Of a stretch of 64,000 nt of DNA, positions 1-9,441 are shown piece after piece. Position numbers and translations under genes: made by a program. The notes under the pieces were generated by a model. The model did no database searches and was not told the origin of the DNA. It saw only the letters and a program-made list of their open reading frames with translations. How positions within the stretch are numbered: the stretch's first letter is position 1; each line of letters starts with the position of its first letter. Origin of the DNA: Gordonibacter sp. An230. Lineage in GTDB: Bacteria > Actinomycetota > Coriobacteriia > Coriobacteriales > Eggerthellaceae. The stretch spans positions 146,352 through 210,351 of the forward strand of contig NZ_NFJP01000002.1 of assembly GCF_002159915.1 (NCBI RefSeq), given 5' to 3'.

Positions 1-3000
1 AACGGGCTGACCGTAGGACACCACAAGGCTCTCCGTTGCAAGCTCGCCGCCTGCGGCATCGAACGTGATGAGGTAGTCAGCGGAAACGTTGACCGCAAAT
101 CGAGTGTCCCCGAAGCGGACGCTGGTCGTCCCCGGGGCGACCGCGGAGAACGAGACGCAGGACGTGGGCACGACTTTCGCAACATGCGAAGGAGCCGACG
201 AGTCGGCGCTGGGATGAAGCACGCACCACGTGCCGTCACTCATCTGCGAGGCCACGAGATAGGATCCGTCCAGCACCTCGTCAACGCCGCCGAGCCGCAC
301 ATACCCGGAAATCTCGGAGTCGGCGCCCTCCGCAAGCTCGGCAGCGGTCGCAGCCCGGAAAAGCGAGAACGAGCAGCCTTCCTCGAAACCGGCAGTTCGA
401 TCCACGCGATCGAACGTTCCCGCTTTTTCGGCGGTCGCGTCAACCCAGAAGTACAGGTAGCTAGAACCGCCATAAAGGTAGAACGTCCCTTCGGTCGCGC
501 CCGGCGTGAGGGAGAGAGGCGTCTCGTCTGTCGAAGAGGGGCAGCCGACGCTCGCGCCCGGAGCAAGGAAAACCACTTCGCCGCCACGTGCGACCGCAGA
601 GGCCACGTAGCCCCCTCCAACGCGCTTGAAGGAGTACTCGCTCTCAGACAACGGCGCCGTCCCCCCATCGGTCTCCCCCGATGCCCCGACGAGGATCGAG
701 ACCGTGGCGATGCGCTCATCGAGCGCGCTCGCATCGGCATTCGAGAGATCCCCCGGAACGGAGAACGAGGCCCTCTCGTTCTCGCCGAGCTTGAGGTCGA
801 CCGCCTCCACCCTGCCCGTCACCGTAATAGAGTATCGATGGGATCCTACGATGAGCGAAGTACGCCCGGGGCTCACGCCGTTGACGACGAGATCCATCGT
901 TCCGTTTTGAAACGAAACCTCGTAGGTCGCCACGGATTCATCGAACATGGAATCGTCGACAACAGGAGGCTCGTCGCCTTGAAACTCCATCTGCGCTGTC
1001 GCCGTTCCGTCCATGTCGACGGAGATATCCTGCTCATGATAGGCCTTGACGGACACGTCGTAGAGCACATCGCCCGCGCGAACGGAAGTCTCCCCCTCGC
1101 CAACACCAGTGAAGGAGAGGATCGTGGACGCCGTCGAGCCGGCAACGACCCGGGCCGCTTGCGATCGCTTGCTCTCCTGCGCCGTCGTGGGATACAGCAC
1201 GTACCGCTCGCCATCGGCCGCTTCGGCCACTATGAGATAGCGGCCCTCGAGCGAGGAGAGCTCCTTCACGCGCACGTAACCGGGAATTTCCTCGCTCGAG
1301 CCTTCCTCCTCTGAAGCCGGGCGGTAGAGCGCAAGCGAGCAGTTCGTCTTCCAAACAAGATTGTCACCGAGGTCGTTCACCCGGTCCATCTGGCATGCGT
1401 CCTTGTCGAAGTACACGTAGCTCCCCGAAACACCCCGAAGGTACACCGTATCCTCGAGGAATCCCGGCGACACCTCGATTCCCTCCGGCCCTTCGCCGCT
1501 ATTGGGATACCCGGCCTCTTTCGCACGCGACGGAGCGAGCCAAAGCGGGGATCCGGCCTCGTCCGTCGCGCTCACGACATAGGCTCCGTCCTCGTTCGCC
1601 ACGAACGTGTAAAGGGCGCTCGAGAGGGGTCTCAGCTCTCCCGTGAAGCCGGATCCGCTCGCAAGGCGAACCTGCGGCGCACCAGCCTCCCCCCGCTCGA
1701 GATCGAGCGTCGCCACGTTCGAGTCGAGCGCGCTGATGTCGGCGCCCGTGTGATCGCCCGTGTAGTCGAAGAGCGTCACGGTCTCGCCGCGCACCAGGTC
1801 GACGCTCTCGATAGCAACGTCCACATCCGTCGCATCGCACACCAGGTCGTCCCACGGGAACACCGAGAACTTCTCGGTTCCCGGACTGTCCTCGTACAGC
1901 AGCGCCATCGACCCGTCGGAAAGCTCGGCAAGGCACGAGTAGGCGTAATATGCGCCGTCCTCCACCACGTTGAAACGATACTGCCAGGTCGTTGTCCCGT
2001 CCTGCTCAACGAGGCCCACGTATATCTTCCCGCTCGCTCGGTCACTCGACCCGGAGGCGGCCATGGACACCACGACGGCGTCTTTCCCGTCAACCTTGCC
2101 GGGGCACTTGACGACGGAAAGCTGGTTGTTCTGGGTTTTTGGGACGCCGGTGTTCACCGGCTCGCCCGGCTCCCACGCCCCATCCTGGCTCTTGGTGAAG
2201 TCGGTGTAGTACAGCGTCGGGAATCCATCGCGATAGAATTGACGGATCGTGTCGTCGTCGATTTGGACGGTCACCGCCTCGCTTGACCAATGATCGGGGT
2301 ACGCCGTGGCGTCGTCGGAGCGCTCCCACGTCCTTCCCCCGTCTTCGGACCATATGATTCCCGCCACCTGTTTGCCGTAAGAATACTCGTACACGCTGTA
2401 GACGAGGGTGCCGTCCTCGAGCACCGTCCCCGAACCAGGGCCGATGAGCAAGGTCTGCTCGTCGGAGTCCTTCGCATTGATGAGCGTGGGTTCAGACCAC
2501 GTCTTTCCACCGTCGGATGAGCTGGTGAGATAGAGGTAGTTGGTGGGATAGACCATGAACGGAGAATCCGCGCAGAACAGGTTGGTGTCCGTACCGTCGT
2601 CGCCTATGATGTTGAAGAACTCGTCGACCTCATAGCCTTCGACCGCCGATCCTCCATCGACGCTGTAAATGACGAGGTCGGACAAATCGAGATAGTAGGC
2701 GTACTCCGCCGAAGCGGCTTGGGAGCTGTAGGAGTCGTTGCCGGGATCGAACTCCACCAAATCCGCGGCCCTCAGCCTCAGATTGCCATTGTCGTCGAAA
2801 GCGTCGCCCGCCTGAGGGCTCCATCGGGCAGAATTGAGCGCGATCCCCGCCGGGAAAAGATCCACCACCATGTAGACGGTGTTTCCATCCGTGGCAAGCG
2901 CCGGGTCGATAAAGCAGGTGGACAGCGAGTTCCACACATCGCCGTTGTCCCCCAAATAGTTCGCAAACGTGTAGTTCCACGTCGAGCCTTTGTCGGTCGA

Positions 3001-3264
3001 CGAGCTCACGATGGTGTCGAGACCTCCCCCATCGCCGGTGGTGTTCCAACGAGCATCCGTTGCGGCAACGATGGTGCCGTCGTCGAGCGATGCGAGAGCG
3101 GGAATACGGAATTCCGAGCTGCCCCCTGTTCCCCGGGCGAACGGCTGGCCCTGGGTCGCTCCGTCAGGCGGCCCCCCGTCGCGAGCGAGCGCCGCAGCCG
3201 GAAGGCACAACATCATCGAAGCCACCAATGCCGCGGCGCACACCGCTTTCCTCAAAACGCGCAT
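1..3264 (-). CDS. Secreted exo-alpha-sialidase with tandem C-terminal modules (3' end beyond window)
   Basis: The reading frame is open from an ATG at 3264, with AGGAGG six to seven bases upstream, to the left edge (1088 codons seen). Residues 1-27 form a signal peptide ending in ALA. The GH33 hallmarks are present: FRIP at 52-55, Asp boxes at about 88-96, 248-256 and 306-313 (S-x-D-x-G-x-T-W type), and a conserved Glu near 329. It should release terminal sialic acid from mucin-type glycans outside the cell. After the propeller come two tandem copies of a module of about 250 residues, each an Ig-like strand set plus a GYVR...Y-L-V...VLxP lectin-like part. The frame then enters what looks like an InlB/Flg_new-type repeat (TFDAAGG...SYGQP). 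The missing C-terminus may hold an anchor. The fold call is firm; the module functions are inferred. Confidence 0.5.
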   Translation of the reverse strand, partial: MRVLRKAVCAAALVASMMLCLPAAALARDGGPPDGATQGQPFARGTGGSSEFRIPALASLDDGTIVAATDARWNTTGDGGGLDTIVSSSTDKGSTWNYTFANYLGDNGDVWNSLSTCFIDPALATDGNTVYMVVDLFPAGIALNSARWSPQAGDAFDDNGNLRLRAADLVEFDPGNDSYSSQAASAEYAYYLDLSDLVIYSVDGGSAVEGYEVDEFFNIIGDDGTDTNLFCADSPFMVYPTNYLYLTSSSDGGKTWSEPTLINAKDSDEQTLLIGPGSGTVLEDGTLVYSVYEYSYGKQVAGIIWSEDGGRTWERSDDATAYPDHWSSEAVTVQIDDDTIRQFYRDGFPTLYYTDFTKSQDGAWEPGEPVNTGVPKTQNNQLSVVKCPGKVDGKDAVVVSMAASGSSDRASGKIYVGLVEQDGTTTWQYRFNVVEDGAYYAYSCLAELSDGSMALLYEDSPGTEKFSVFPWDDLVCDATDVDVAIESVDLVRGETVTLFDYTGDHTGADISALDSNVATLDLERGEAGAPQVRLASGSGFTGELRPLSSALYTFVANEDGAYVVSATDEAGSPLWLAPSRAKEAGYPNSGEGPEGIEVSPGFLEDTVYLRGVSGSYVYFDKDACQMDRVNDLGDNLVWKTNCSLALYRPASEEEGSSEEIPGYVRVKELSSLEGRYLIVAEAADGERYVLYPTTAQESKRSQAARVVAGSTASTILSFTGVGEGETSVRAGDVLYDVSVKAYHEQDISVDMDGTATAQMEFQGDEPPVVDDSMFDESVATYEVSFQNGTMDLVVNGVSPGRTSLIVGSHRYSITVTGRVEAVDLKLGENERASFSVPGDLSNADASALDERIATVSILVGASGETDGGTAPLSESEYSFKRVGGGYVASAVARGGEVVFLAPGASVGCPSSTDETPLSLTPGATEGTFYLYGGSSYLYFWVDATAEKAGTFDRVDRTAGFEEGCSFSLFRAATAAELAEGADSEISGYVRLGGVDEVLDGSYLVASQMSDGTWCVLHPSADSSAPSHVAKVVPTSCVSFSAVAPGTTSVRFGDTRFAVNVSADYLITFDAAGGELATESLVVSYGQPV

Positions 3265-3427
3265 GGGTCCTCCTCTGCCCTCGATGCCCTATCCCAAACT
3301 AGACGCGCGCCATAATATCACATCTGGATCGTCATCCATGCGCCGCCCGCGCGCCCTTCCTACGGCGCGCTTTCAGGACATCGCGCCCCCCTCTTCCCCC
3401 TCCCGAAGAGCGATCAGGCCCCCCTTC
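3265..3427. other. Gap between response regulator and sialidase
   Basis: No gene is visible in these 163 bases. On the minus strand a TATTAT stretch near 3316 could be a -10 box for the sialidase, but I found no matching -35 box. The sialidase may also be read through from the regulator genes. Confidence 0.5.
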
Positions 3428-4072
3428 TCATCGGGCGCGAAGGTACCAGACGGCAAGCTGGGTGCGGTTCTTGAGATCGAGCTTCTGGAGGATGACGCTC
3501 ATATGATTGCGAACGGTGCCTTCGCTCAGGTAGAGGCGCGCGGCGATCTCGCGATTGTCGAGGCCTTCGGCGACAAGCTCCACGATGGCGCGCTCGCGCT
3601 CGGTGAGCGCGACGAGAGCGGACGAGGCGGGCGCGGAGGCGGTAGGCGATGCGGGTTTCGCGCGCACAAGCGCATCCACCCGCTCGATCACTTCCTCGCC
3701 CAGCACGCTTTGGCCGGCCATGACCGATCTCAGCGCCGGCGCGATGGTAGCCACCTCCTGCTTGATGAGGTAACCGTGCACGCCAAGCCGCAGGGCGCGC
3801 GCGATGTACTCGTCATCGGAAAACGTGGTGAGGAACACGATACGCGCATCGCCGTGCGCAGACAGGATGCGTTCGGCTGCCTCGAGCCCGCCCGCACCTG
3901 GCATCTGGATATCCATGAGCAGCACATCGGGCACATGCTCGTCGAACAGCGCCGCGGCCTCCTCCCCGGTGCCGCCAAGGGCGACCACCTCCACATCCTC
4001 TTGAGCTTCGAGGATGGTGCGCAGCGACAGGCGCACGATCGGGTCGTCGTCAACGATGATCGTCCTAATCAT
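3428..4072 (-). CDS. NarL/FixJ-type response regulator
   Basis: A two-domain response regulator of 214 residues. The receiver domain has the acidic pocket at 8-10 (DDD), the phosphoacceptor Asp54 in LLMDIQMPG, conserved Thr82/83 and Lys104. The C-terminal LuxR helix-turn-helix (about 148-210) contains LTERERAIVELVAEG and SEGTVRNHM. Phosphorylation should let it dimerise on palindromic DNA. Its start overlaps the end of the histidine kinase gene by 8 bases, so the two form a translationally coupled pair. The divergent ABC transporter genes are the likely target, with the palindrome at 5310-5321 as candidate site. The downstream sialidase could also be controlled; that is inference. Confidence 0.5.
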   Translation of the reverse strand: MIRTIIVDDDPIVRLSLRTILEAQEDVEVVALGGTGEEAAALFDEHVPDVLLMDIQMPGAGGLEAAERILSAHGDARIVFLTTFSDDEYIARALRLGVHGYLIKQEVATIAPALRSVMAGQSVLGEEVIERVDALVRAKPASPTASAPASSALVALTERERAIVELVAEGLDNREIAARLYLSEGTVRNHMSVILQKLDLKNRTQLAVWYLRAR

Positions 4073-5234
4073 TGCGTTTTTCCTCCTTCGGCACGATGGC
4101 GAACACGCGAAATCCCTTGCCCGCCCGATGCTCGGCGCGCAGCCGACCGCCTAGGGCCGCAACGCGCTCCTCCATCGACTTCAACCCAAGGCCGCCCTCC
4201 CCCGTCAACGGCGCAGCCGCCGTCGTGCCCGTCGAAGACGGCCCCGTCGACCGTTCCTCCCCGCTTCCCTTCCCCACCGCCGCGGACGCAGCACCCGCCG
4301 AGCCGTTGTCCTGCACGACAAGCTGGTAGAACGCCGGATATTCGATCACCGATACGTCCACACGCGTAGCATCGCTGTGACGCACGACGTTGGAAAGCGC
4401 CTCCCGCGCAAGCGCGACGAAGCAGTACGCCACTGGCACCGGCACGTCGCGCGCGTCGAAGGACAGACGCGCACCGGGCAGCCCGCAGGCCTCGACGACG
4501 CTTTCGAGGCGGGAGCGCAGATCGAACGCATCGTCGTGCAGGTCGTGGACGCTTTTGCGCACGGTGTCCATGGCCTCATGGAGCGTCGCTCCCACCTGGG
4601 CCAGGTCGGCGCGCGCCCGCTCGTCTTCGGCGTGGACGACTTGGAGCGCCTCCACTTGCAGCACCGACCGCGTGAGCAGATGCCCCACGTTGTCGTGGAT
4701 CTCGCGGGCAATGCGGGCGCGCTCGGCGAGCGTGGCAAGGCGCACCTCGTAATCGTGCGAGGCCATGAGGTCGCGGTTCTTCCGCGCAAGCGACAACGAC
4801 CGCTCTTGCAGACTGTCGCGAAGCGCGCGAGAGCGGGCACGCTCCCCTTCCGCCCGCCTTTCGCGCCACGCCATGAGGCATGCGGCGACGCAAAGCGCAA
4901 GCAGCAGGGCGGCCAGCGGCATGCCGAGCGAGCGAGCCGACGCAGCCAGCGGCACGATCCACGCCGAACGTGCGAGCCGGGAGCGCTCGAAGCCCAGCGC
5001 ATACGCGACGAGCGGCAGAAACGACGCGAACGAGAACAGCGCGCACGCCGCCGCAAGGTAGGCGCCCGCCGCCGCGATCCGCACGGACGCCGACGACGCC
5101 ACGTCGAGGCAGCACGTCGCCGCCACAGCCGCCAAAAACGCGACAACATGCGCGTCCGAAGGCGGCGCGAACGGCAAGGACGCCAGGCAAAGCGCCGCGA
5201 GGACGATCTGATCGATAGCGCGCTCTCTGTTCAT
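4065..5234 (-). CDS. Membrane histidine kinase (HisKA_3 / NarL partner type)
   Basis: A sensor kinase of 389 residues from the ATG at 5234; an open extension to 5315 would cross the promoter region. The first 125 residues hold about four to five hydrophobic segments with little extracellular sequence, as in intramembrane-sensing kinases. A coiled stretch leads to the H-box around His180 (REIHDNVGHLL). The ATPase domain shows N-box residues (EALSNVVRHS) and a GLGL G-box near the end. Between the N- and G-boxes lies an unusual Gly/Ser/Ala/Thr-rich insertion of about 40 residues. Paired kinase, regulator and ABC exporter resemble the lantibiotic or polyene (Lnr-like) resistance systems of Firmicutes. 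A TATACT lies 7 bases before the ATG, so the mRNA might be leaderless. Confidence 0.5.
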   Translation of the reverse strand: MNRERAIDQIVLAALCLASLPFAPPSDAHVVAFLAAVAATCCLDVASSASVRIAAAGAYLAAACALFSFASFLPLVAYALGFERSRLARSAWIVPLAASARSLGMPLAALLLALCVAACLMAWRERRAEGERARSRALRDSLQERSLSLARKNRDLMASHDYEVRLATLAERARIAREIHDNVGHLLTRSVLQVEALQVVHAEDERARADLAQVGATLHEAMDTVRKSVHDLHDDAFDLRSRLESVVEACGLPGARLSFDARDVPVPVAYCFVALAREALSNVVRHSDATRVDVSVIEYPAFYQLVVQDNGSAGAASAAVGKGSGEERSTGPSSTGTTAAAPLTGEGGLGLKSMEERVAALGGRLRAEHRAGKGFRVFAIVPKEEKRND

Positions 5235-5309
5235 GATGCCAGTATAGCCCTCCGGACGGGCCGACGGCGCGGCGTGCGGGGCGATCATGAGCGGCGGCGT
5301 TCGTAACCG

Positions 5310-5321
5310 TGACAAATGTCA
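5310..5321. promoter_or_regulatory. Palindrome TGACA-AA-TGTCA, candidate response-regulator operator
   Basis: A perfect 12-base inverted repeat in the divergent region between the kinase gene and the ABC operon. It lies about 85 bases before the ATPase start. NarL/LuxR-type regulators bind such sites as dimers; that the neighbouring regulator does so is inference. Confidence 0.5.
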
Positions 5322-5405
5322 TCCCCTCGCCCCAATCTATGACGGCTGGCACTTCCGCGACGATCGCAGATCGGGCACTATGGACGCTGAATCGAGAAAC
5401 CGCGC

Positions 5406-6518
5406 ATGATCGAGCGCGGCGAAACCGCAAGAGAAAGCGCGCAAGCGACGGGGGTGGCGAAGTTGGAGAAGGCGACGAAGGCGGGGCGGGATGCGGCGGC
5501 GGGCGATGCCCGAGCGAAGGCCGCGCCGCAAACGGCAAACGGGCCGCACGCGTCCAAAGCAGCGGGCAGCTCGCGCGAAGGCCGATGCGTCGTGGCCGTC
5601 GACGGGCTGGTGAAGCGCTACGGGGAGGTGCTCGCGCTCGACCACTTCAGCCTGCACATAGAGCAAGGAGAGGTGTTCGGGCTTCTCGGGCCGAACGGAT
5701 CGGGCAAGACCACGGCCATCAACTGCATACTGCAGCTGCTCACGTTCGACAAAGGGACGATCAAGCTGTTCGGCGAGCCCATGCGGCCTTCGCGCTACGA
5801 CTTGAAGCGGCGCATCGGCGTCGTGCCGCAGAACGTGGCCGTGTTCGAAGAGCTGACGGTGCGCGAGAACATCGACTACTTCTGCGCGCTGTACGTGAGC
5901 GACCGTGCGCAGAGGCGCGATCTGGTGGACGAGGCCGTGGCATTCGCAGGTTTGGAAGGCTACGAGCGGTTCCGACCGCGAAAGCTGTCGGGCGGGCTTC
6001 TGCGCCGCCTGAACATCGCCTGCGGCATAGCGCACAAGCCCGAGCTCGTGTTCTTCGACGAGCCCACCGTGGCGGTCGACCCCCAGAGCAGAAACGCCAT
6101 CCTCGAGGGCATCCGTCAAATGAACCGCGCCGGGTCCACCGTGGTGTACACGAGCCACTACATGGAGGAGGTCGAGGAGATATGCACGCGCCTCATGATC
6201 ATGGATCGGGGACAGGCGCTTGCGACCGGGACGAATGCCGAGCTCAAAGCCATGGTCGATGCCGGGGAGAAGATCCAGGTGGACGTACCGGAGCTCTCCG
6301 GCGCGGCGCTTGAGCGTCTCAGAGCGCTGCCGCACGTGAGGCGCGCTCTCTACCGGGACGGCGTGCTCGAGCTGGTCTGCGCGAACGGCACGCACAACCT
6401 GGGAGACGTGCTGGCCGTGCTGCAGGCCTTCGGCACCGCGTTCGGACGCGTGTGGGCCGAGCCGCCCACGCTCAACGACGTGTTTCTGGAGATCACCGGA
6501 ACGGAGCTGCGGGACTAA
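5406..6518 (+). CDS. ABC exporter ATP-binding protein
   Basis: An ATPase subunit of 370 residues for an ABC-2-type exporter. It has Walker A GPNGSGKTT (95-103), Q-loop near 142, signature LSGGL (194-198, with Leu for the usual Gln), Walker B LVFFDEP (214-220) and switch His251. The C-terminal third matches drug or antibiotic exporters of the LnrL/NatA type. Unusually, about 60 Ala/Lys/Gly-rich residues precede the normal domain start near residue 60. Either the real start is further in or the tail is an extra regulatory segment. Two permease genes follow. It diverges from the two-component genes and is probably controlled by them. Confidence 0.5.
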   Translation: MIERGETARESAQATGVAKLEKATKAGRDAAAGDARAKAAPQTANGPHASKAAGSSREGRCVVAVDGLVKRYGEVLALDHFSLHIEQGEVFGLLGPNGSGKTTAINCILQLLTFDKGTIKLFGEPMRPSRYDLKRRIGVVPQNVAVFEELTVRENIDYFCALYVSDRAQRRDLVDEAVAFAGLEGYERFRPRKLSGGLLRRLNIACGIAHKPELVFFDEPTVAVDPQSRNAILEGIRQMNRAGSTVVYTSHYMEEVEEICTRLMIMDRGQALATGTNAELKAMVDAGEKIQVDVPELSGAALERLRALPHVRRALYRDGVLELVCANGTHNLGDVLAVLQAFGTAFGRVWAEPPTLNDVFLEITGTELRD

Positions 6519-6707
6519 GAACCCCGCCGCTTCGTCTGAGCGCGCAGCGGGCCGACGCCCGACCCGCTGCGACGCTTCGATTCGCCGCAGTGCGCAGCCG
6601 TGCGCTTCGCACGCGAGGGCGGACGCGAAAGCGGCAGCCCGGGGCGCGCGGCAGCCCTCCTCGGCTTTCATCAGCCGGCACGGCCCATGCGATTGGAAGG
6701 TGGCAGC

Positions 6708-7928
6708 ATGATCAACGTGTTCAAGGGAACGCTTCTGGCGCTGATGCGGGAGCGATCCGTCTTCATCTGGGTGCTCGCGTTTCCGCTCGTCCTCTCGACG
6801 ATGTTCGCGTTCATGTTCGCGCACCTCGACGACGCGGCCCAGCTCAAACCCGTCCGCGTGGCCGTCGTGGCCGATGCGCGCTACGAAGACGCGCCAGGGC
6901 TCGCCGAGATGATCGACGCGCTGTCGGAGCCGGGGGACGGCCAGCTGCTCGACGTCGCGCGCGTGGAGAGCGAGGATGCGGCCATCGAGCTCATGCGCGC
7001 CACCGATGCCGGCTCGTCGGCACCGGACGGCGGGTCGAACGAGGGCGTCGTGGGTTACGTGGCGGTGGATGCCGACGGGGTGCCGGGAGTGCACGTACGC
7101 GGCGGCGCGCTGCCCGACTCCGTAGACAGCGCGAACCAGTCCGTTCTCAAGACGGTCGTCGACAACTACCTGAGCAGCCGCGCGCTCATCGAAGACGTGG
7201 CGAACGAGGATCCGGCGGCCCTTGCCGACGCGCGTTTCGTCGCCCAGCTGCTGGATGCGCCCGATTCCACGGAGAGGATCGACGTCACGCGCAACCCGCC
7301 GAAGGAGACGGTGCGCTACTATTTCGCGCTTTTGGGCATGGCGGCGCTGTTCGGCAGCCAAACGGGCATGATCGCCATCTGCCGCGCGCAGCCGAACCTG
7401 AGCGCGCTCGGCGCGCGTCGGGCCTTGGGAGCGACGAGCCGTACGAAGACGCTCGTCGCCACGCTCGGGGCGAGCTGGGCGCTGTCGTTTGCCTGCCTTG
7501 CCGTGGCCTACGCCTACATCCGCATTGCGGCTGGCGTGGATTTCGGAGGCCGCGACGGAGCGTGCCTTGTCGCGCTGGCAGCCTCGTCGCTTCTCGCGAC
7601 GGCACTGGGAACGCTCGTGGGAAGCGCGACGAAGGTCGACGAGGGCATCAAAGGCGGGGTGCTCAGCGGTATCGTGTGCGTATCCTCGCTGTTCGCCGGA
7701 CTGTACGGGCAGCCCGTCATGGAGCTGGCCGACGATCTGAGCACGGCGTTTCCGGCGCTTGAGCTTGTCAACCCCGCCACGCAGATAGCGCAGACGCTCT
7801 ACAGCATCATGTACTACGACACCTTCCAGCGCACGTTCGAGCACGTGCTCGTCTTGCTGGCCACGACAGCCGTGCTGCTCGCCGTGTCCTTGGTCCTTGT
7901 CAGGAGGCAGCGTTATGCAAGTCTTTAA
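6708..7928 (+). CDS. ABC-2 type permease
   Basis: A membrane permease of 406 residues. I chose the ATG at 6708 because GGAAGGTGG lies just upstream and the protein then starts MINVFKGTLLALMRERS, the normal start of ABC2_membrane_3 proteins; a longer frame from 6600 is unlikely. One N-terminal helix, a large polar extracellular domain (about 45-235) and a C-terminal block of five helices are visible. The C-terminus overlaps the second permease gene by 14 bases, implying coupled translation. The substrate is unknown; a toxic peptide or lipid-like compound is plausible from the family. Confidence 0.5.
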   Translation: MINVFKGTLLALMRERSVFIWVLAFPLVLSTMFAFMFAHLDDAAQLKPVRVAVVADARYEDAPGLAEMIDALSEPGDGQLLDVARVESEDAAIELMRATDAGSSAPDGGSNEGVVGYVAVDADGVPGVHVRGGALPDSVDSANQSVLKTVVDNYLSSRALIEDVANEDPAALADARFVAQLLDAPDSTERIDVTRNPPKETVRYYFALLGMAALFGSQTGMIAICRAQPNLSALGARRALGATSRTKTLVATLGASWALSFACLAVAYAYIRIAAGVDFGGRDGACLVALAASSLLATALGTLVGSATKVDEGIKGGVLSGIVCVSSLFAGLYGQPVMELADDLSTAFPALELVNPATQIAQTLYSIMYYDTFQRTFEHVLVLLATTAVLLAVSLVLVRRQRYASL

Positions 7929-9147
7929 AGCAGCGGTCGCAATCGTGCTTCGACACCCTCTCTACCTGCTCGTGTACGCCGTCGTGCTCAGCCTCTTGGG
8001 CGTGCTCATGGCGAGCAGCCTTTCGTTCGGAGAGGGCGACAGCGCTCCGTTTGCGGAGTACCGGGCGAAATTCTCCGTTATCGACCGCGACGGCAGCGAC
8101 CTTTCCCGGGGACTGGCGGACTGCCTGGGCGAGCACGGGATCGAGACGCCGCTGGACGATGCCGAGATCGCCCTGCAGGACGCCGTGGCCAAAGGAAGCG
8201 TCTCGTACGTCCTCATCGTGCCGGAGGGGTTCGGGCAGACCGTACTCGACGCCGCGCGCGCAGACGGCGACGCACCCGTGCTCGAGACGGTGTACAGCTA
8301 CTCGTCGCTTGAAGGCAGCCTCCTAGACCAAAAGGCCAATGAGTACGTGGGGCTCGCCCGCGCCTATGCGGCGCTCGTCCCCGACGCATCGTTGGCCGAC
8401 GTCGCCGCGCATGCTGGCGACGCGACGGGCGCGTCGGCGCCGGTGGACACCGTGCAGCTTGGCAGCGGATCGGGAAGCGCGCAGCGCTTCGTGTTCTATT
8501 TCAGCTGGGGCACCTACACACTGTTCGCCTCCATCGTCGTGTGCGTGGGATTGCTCATGGGAACGCTCAACCGCACCGACCTCAGACGGCGCAACCTCGT
8601 GTCGCCCCTGCCCACGACCAGATGCAACCTGCAAATCGCAGCTGCGGCGCTTGCGGTGACCGCGGGAGTGTGGCTGTGGACCGTGGTGCTGGGGTTCATC
8701 GCGTTCGGCGATGCCGCGGCGCAAATCAGCGCCGCGGGGCTTGCGCTCATGTTGGCGCTGTCGTTCGCCTTCGCCACCGTCCCGCTGTCGGCGGGATACC
8801 TGCTCGGGCAGATGGGGGCAAGCGAGACGATCGGCAACGCCGTCGGCAACATCGCGGGCATGGCGGTGTCGTTCTTGGGCGGCGTATGGGTTTCCTTCGA
8901 CGCGATGGACCCCGCCGTACAGGCGGTCGGGCGCTTCTCGCCCGCCTTCTGGTACACCGACGCGCTGCAGAAGGCGGCCGCGCTCGAGGCTCCCACGCCC
9001 GAAACGCTCGCGCCGATCTTCGGCGATATGGGCGTGCTCTTGCTGTTCACGTTCGCCCTCTTCGCCGTCGCGCTCGTGACGAGCCGGTTGCGCGTGCAAG
9101 GCGCCGACGCCGGCGGCAATGCGGCTGCGGCAGGCGCTCGAAGGTAG
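7915..9147 (+). CDS. ABC-2 type permease
   Basis: The second permease, 410 residues, from the ATG at 7915 with AGGAGG nine bases upstream. Same plan as its partner: helix near 10-32, extracellular domain to about 190, then five to six helices. The two proteins differ in sequence and probably form a heterodimer on a dimer of the upstream ATPase. It ends the operon; hairpins follow in the next gap. The overlap with the previous gene and the promoter arrangement put it under the same control as the ATPase. Confidence 0.5.
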   Translation: MQVFKAAVAIVLRHPLYLLVYAVVLSLLGVLMASSLSFGEGDSAPFAEYRAKFSVIDRDGSDLSRGLADCLGEHGIETPLDDAEIALQDAVAKGSVSYVLIVPEGFGQTVLDAARADGDAPVLETVYSYSSLEGSLLDQKANEYVGLARAYAALVPDASLADVAAHAGDATGASAPVDTVQLGSGSGSAQRFVFYFSWGTYTLFASIVVCVGLLMGTLNRTDLRRRNLVSPLPTTRCNLQIAAAALAVTAGVWLWTVVLGFIAFGDAAAQISAAGLALMLALSFAFATVPLSAGYLLGQMGASETIGNAVGNIAGMAVSFLGGVWVSFDAMDPAVQAVGRFSPAFWYTDALQKAAALEAPTPETLAPIFGDMGVLLLFTFALFAVALVTSRLRVQGADAGGNAAAAGARR

Positions 9148-9269
9148 CGCGAGGGGGTCTGCGAGCATGCCGCGACGCGCGGTCCTCGGCCATGCGCCGG
9201 CGCGCAAGCACGGCCTGCCGGCGCGCGATGACGTGCGGTCTTCGGTCGAGCATGGACGAGAAGCGCTCC

Positions 9270-9300
9270 GCTCTCTGCAAAGCCACCGCCGGCAGAGAGC
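9270..9300. terminator. Hairpin after the ABC operon
   Basis: GCTCTCTGC (9270-9278) pairs with GCAGAGAGC (9292-9300): 9 bp with a 13-base loop. There is no T-run, so it is a weak candidate for a transcript end. Confidence 0.5.
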
Positions 9301-9411
9301 AGGCCGGCGTCGACGAAGGCCGCGCAGCACCGTCGCACGCGGCCCGGCGACGACGTGGAAGCCTTGGCGCAAAGAAGCCGTCTGCGCGCAGTATCGGTGA
9401 TGCCCAGATCC

Positions 9412-9441
9412 GAACAGCGCAGGAGCCTTCCTGCGCTGTTC
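9412..9441. terminator. Strong 13-bp hairpin between convergent operons
   Basis: GAACAGCGCAGGA and its exact complement TCCTGCGCTGTTC are separated by GCCT. A perfect 13-bp stem with a 4-base loop between converging genes suggests a bidirectional transcript end, although no T-run follows on either strand. Confidence 0.5.

Noticed and set aside
184..1314. Plus-strand frame of 376 codons at the left edge
   Set aside because: Lies opposite the sialidase, whose Asp boxes and repeats prove the minus-strand frame.
5337..7844. Minus-strand open frame of 835 codons opposite the ABC genes
   Set aside because: Antisense to an ATPase with all motifs; its composition is typical of a shadow frame.
9199..9230. 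GCCGGCGCGC direct repeats as part of a CRISPR or repeat array
   Set aside because: Only two short GC-rich units; no spacers or further units. No CRISPR array was seen anywhere in the window.
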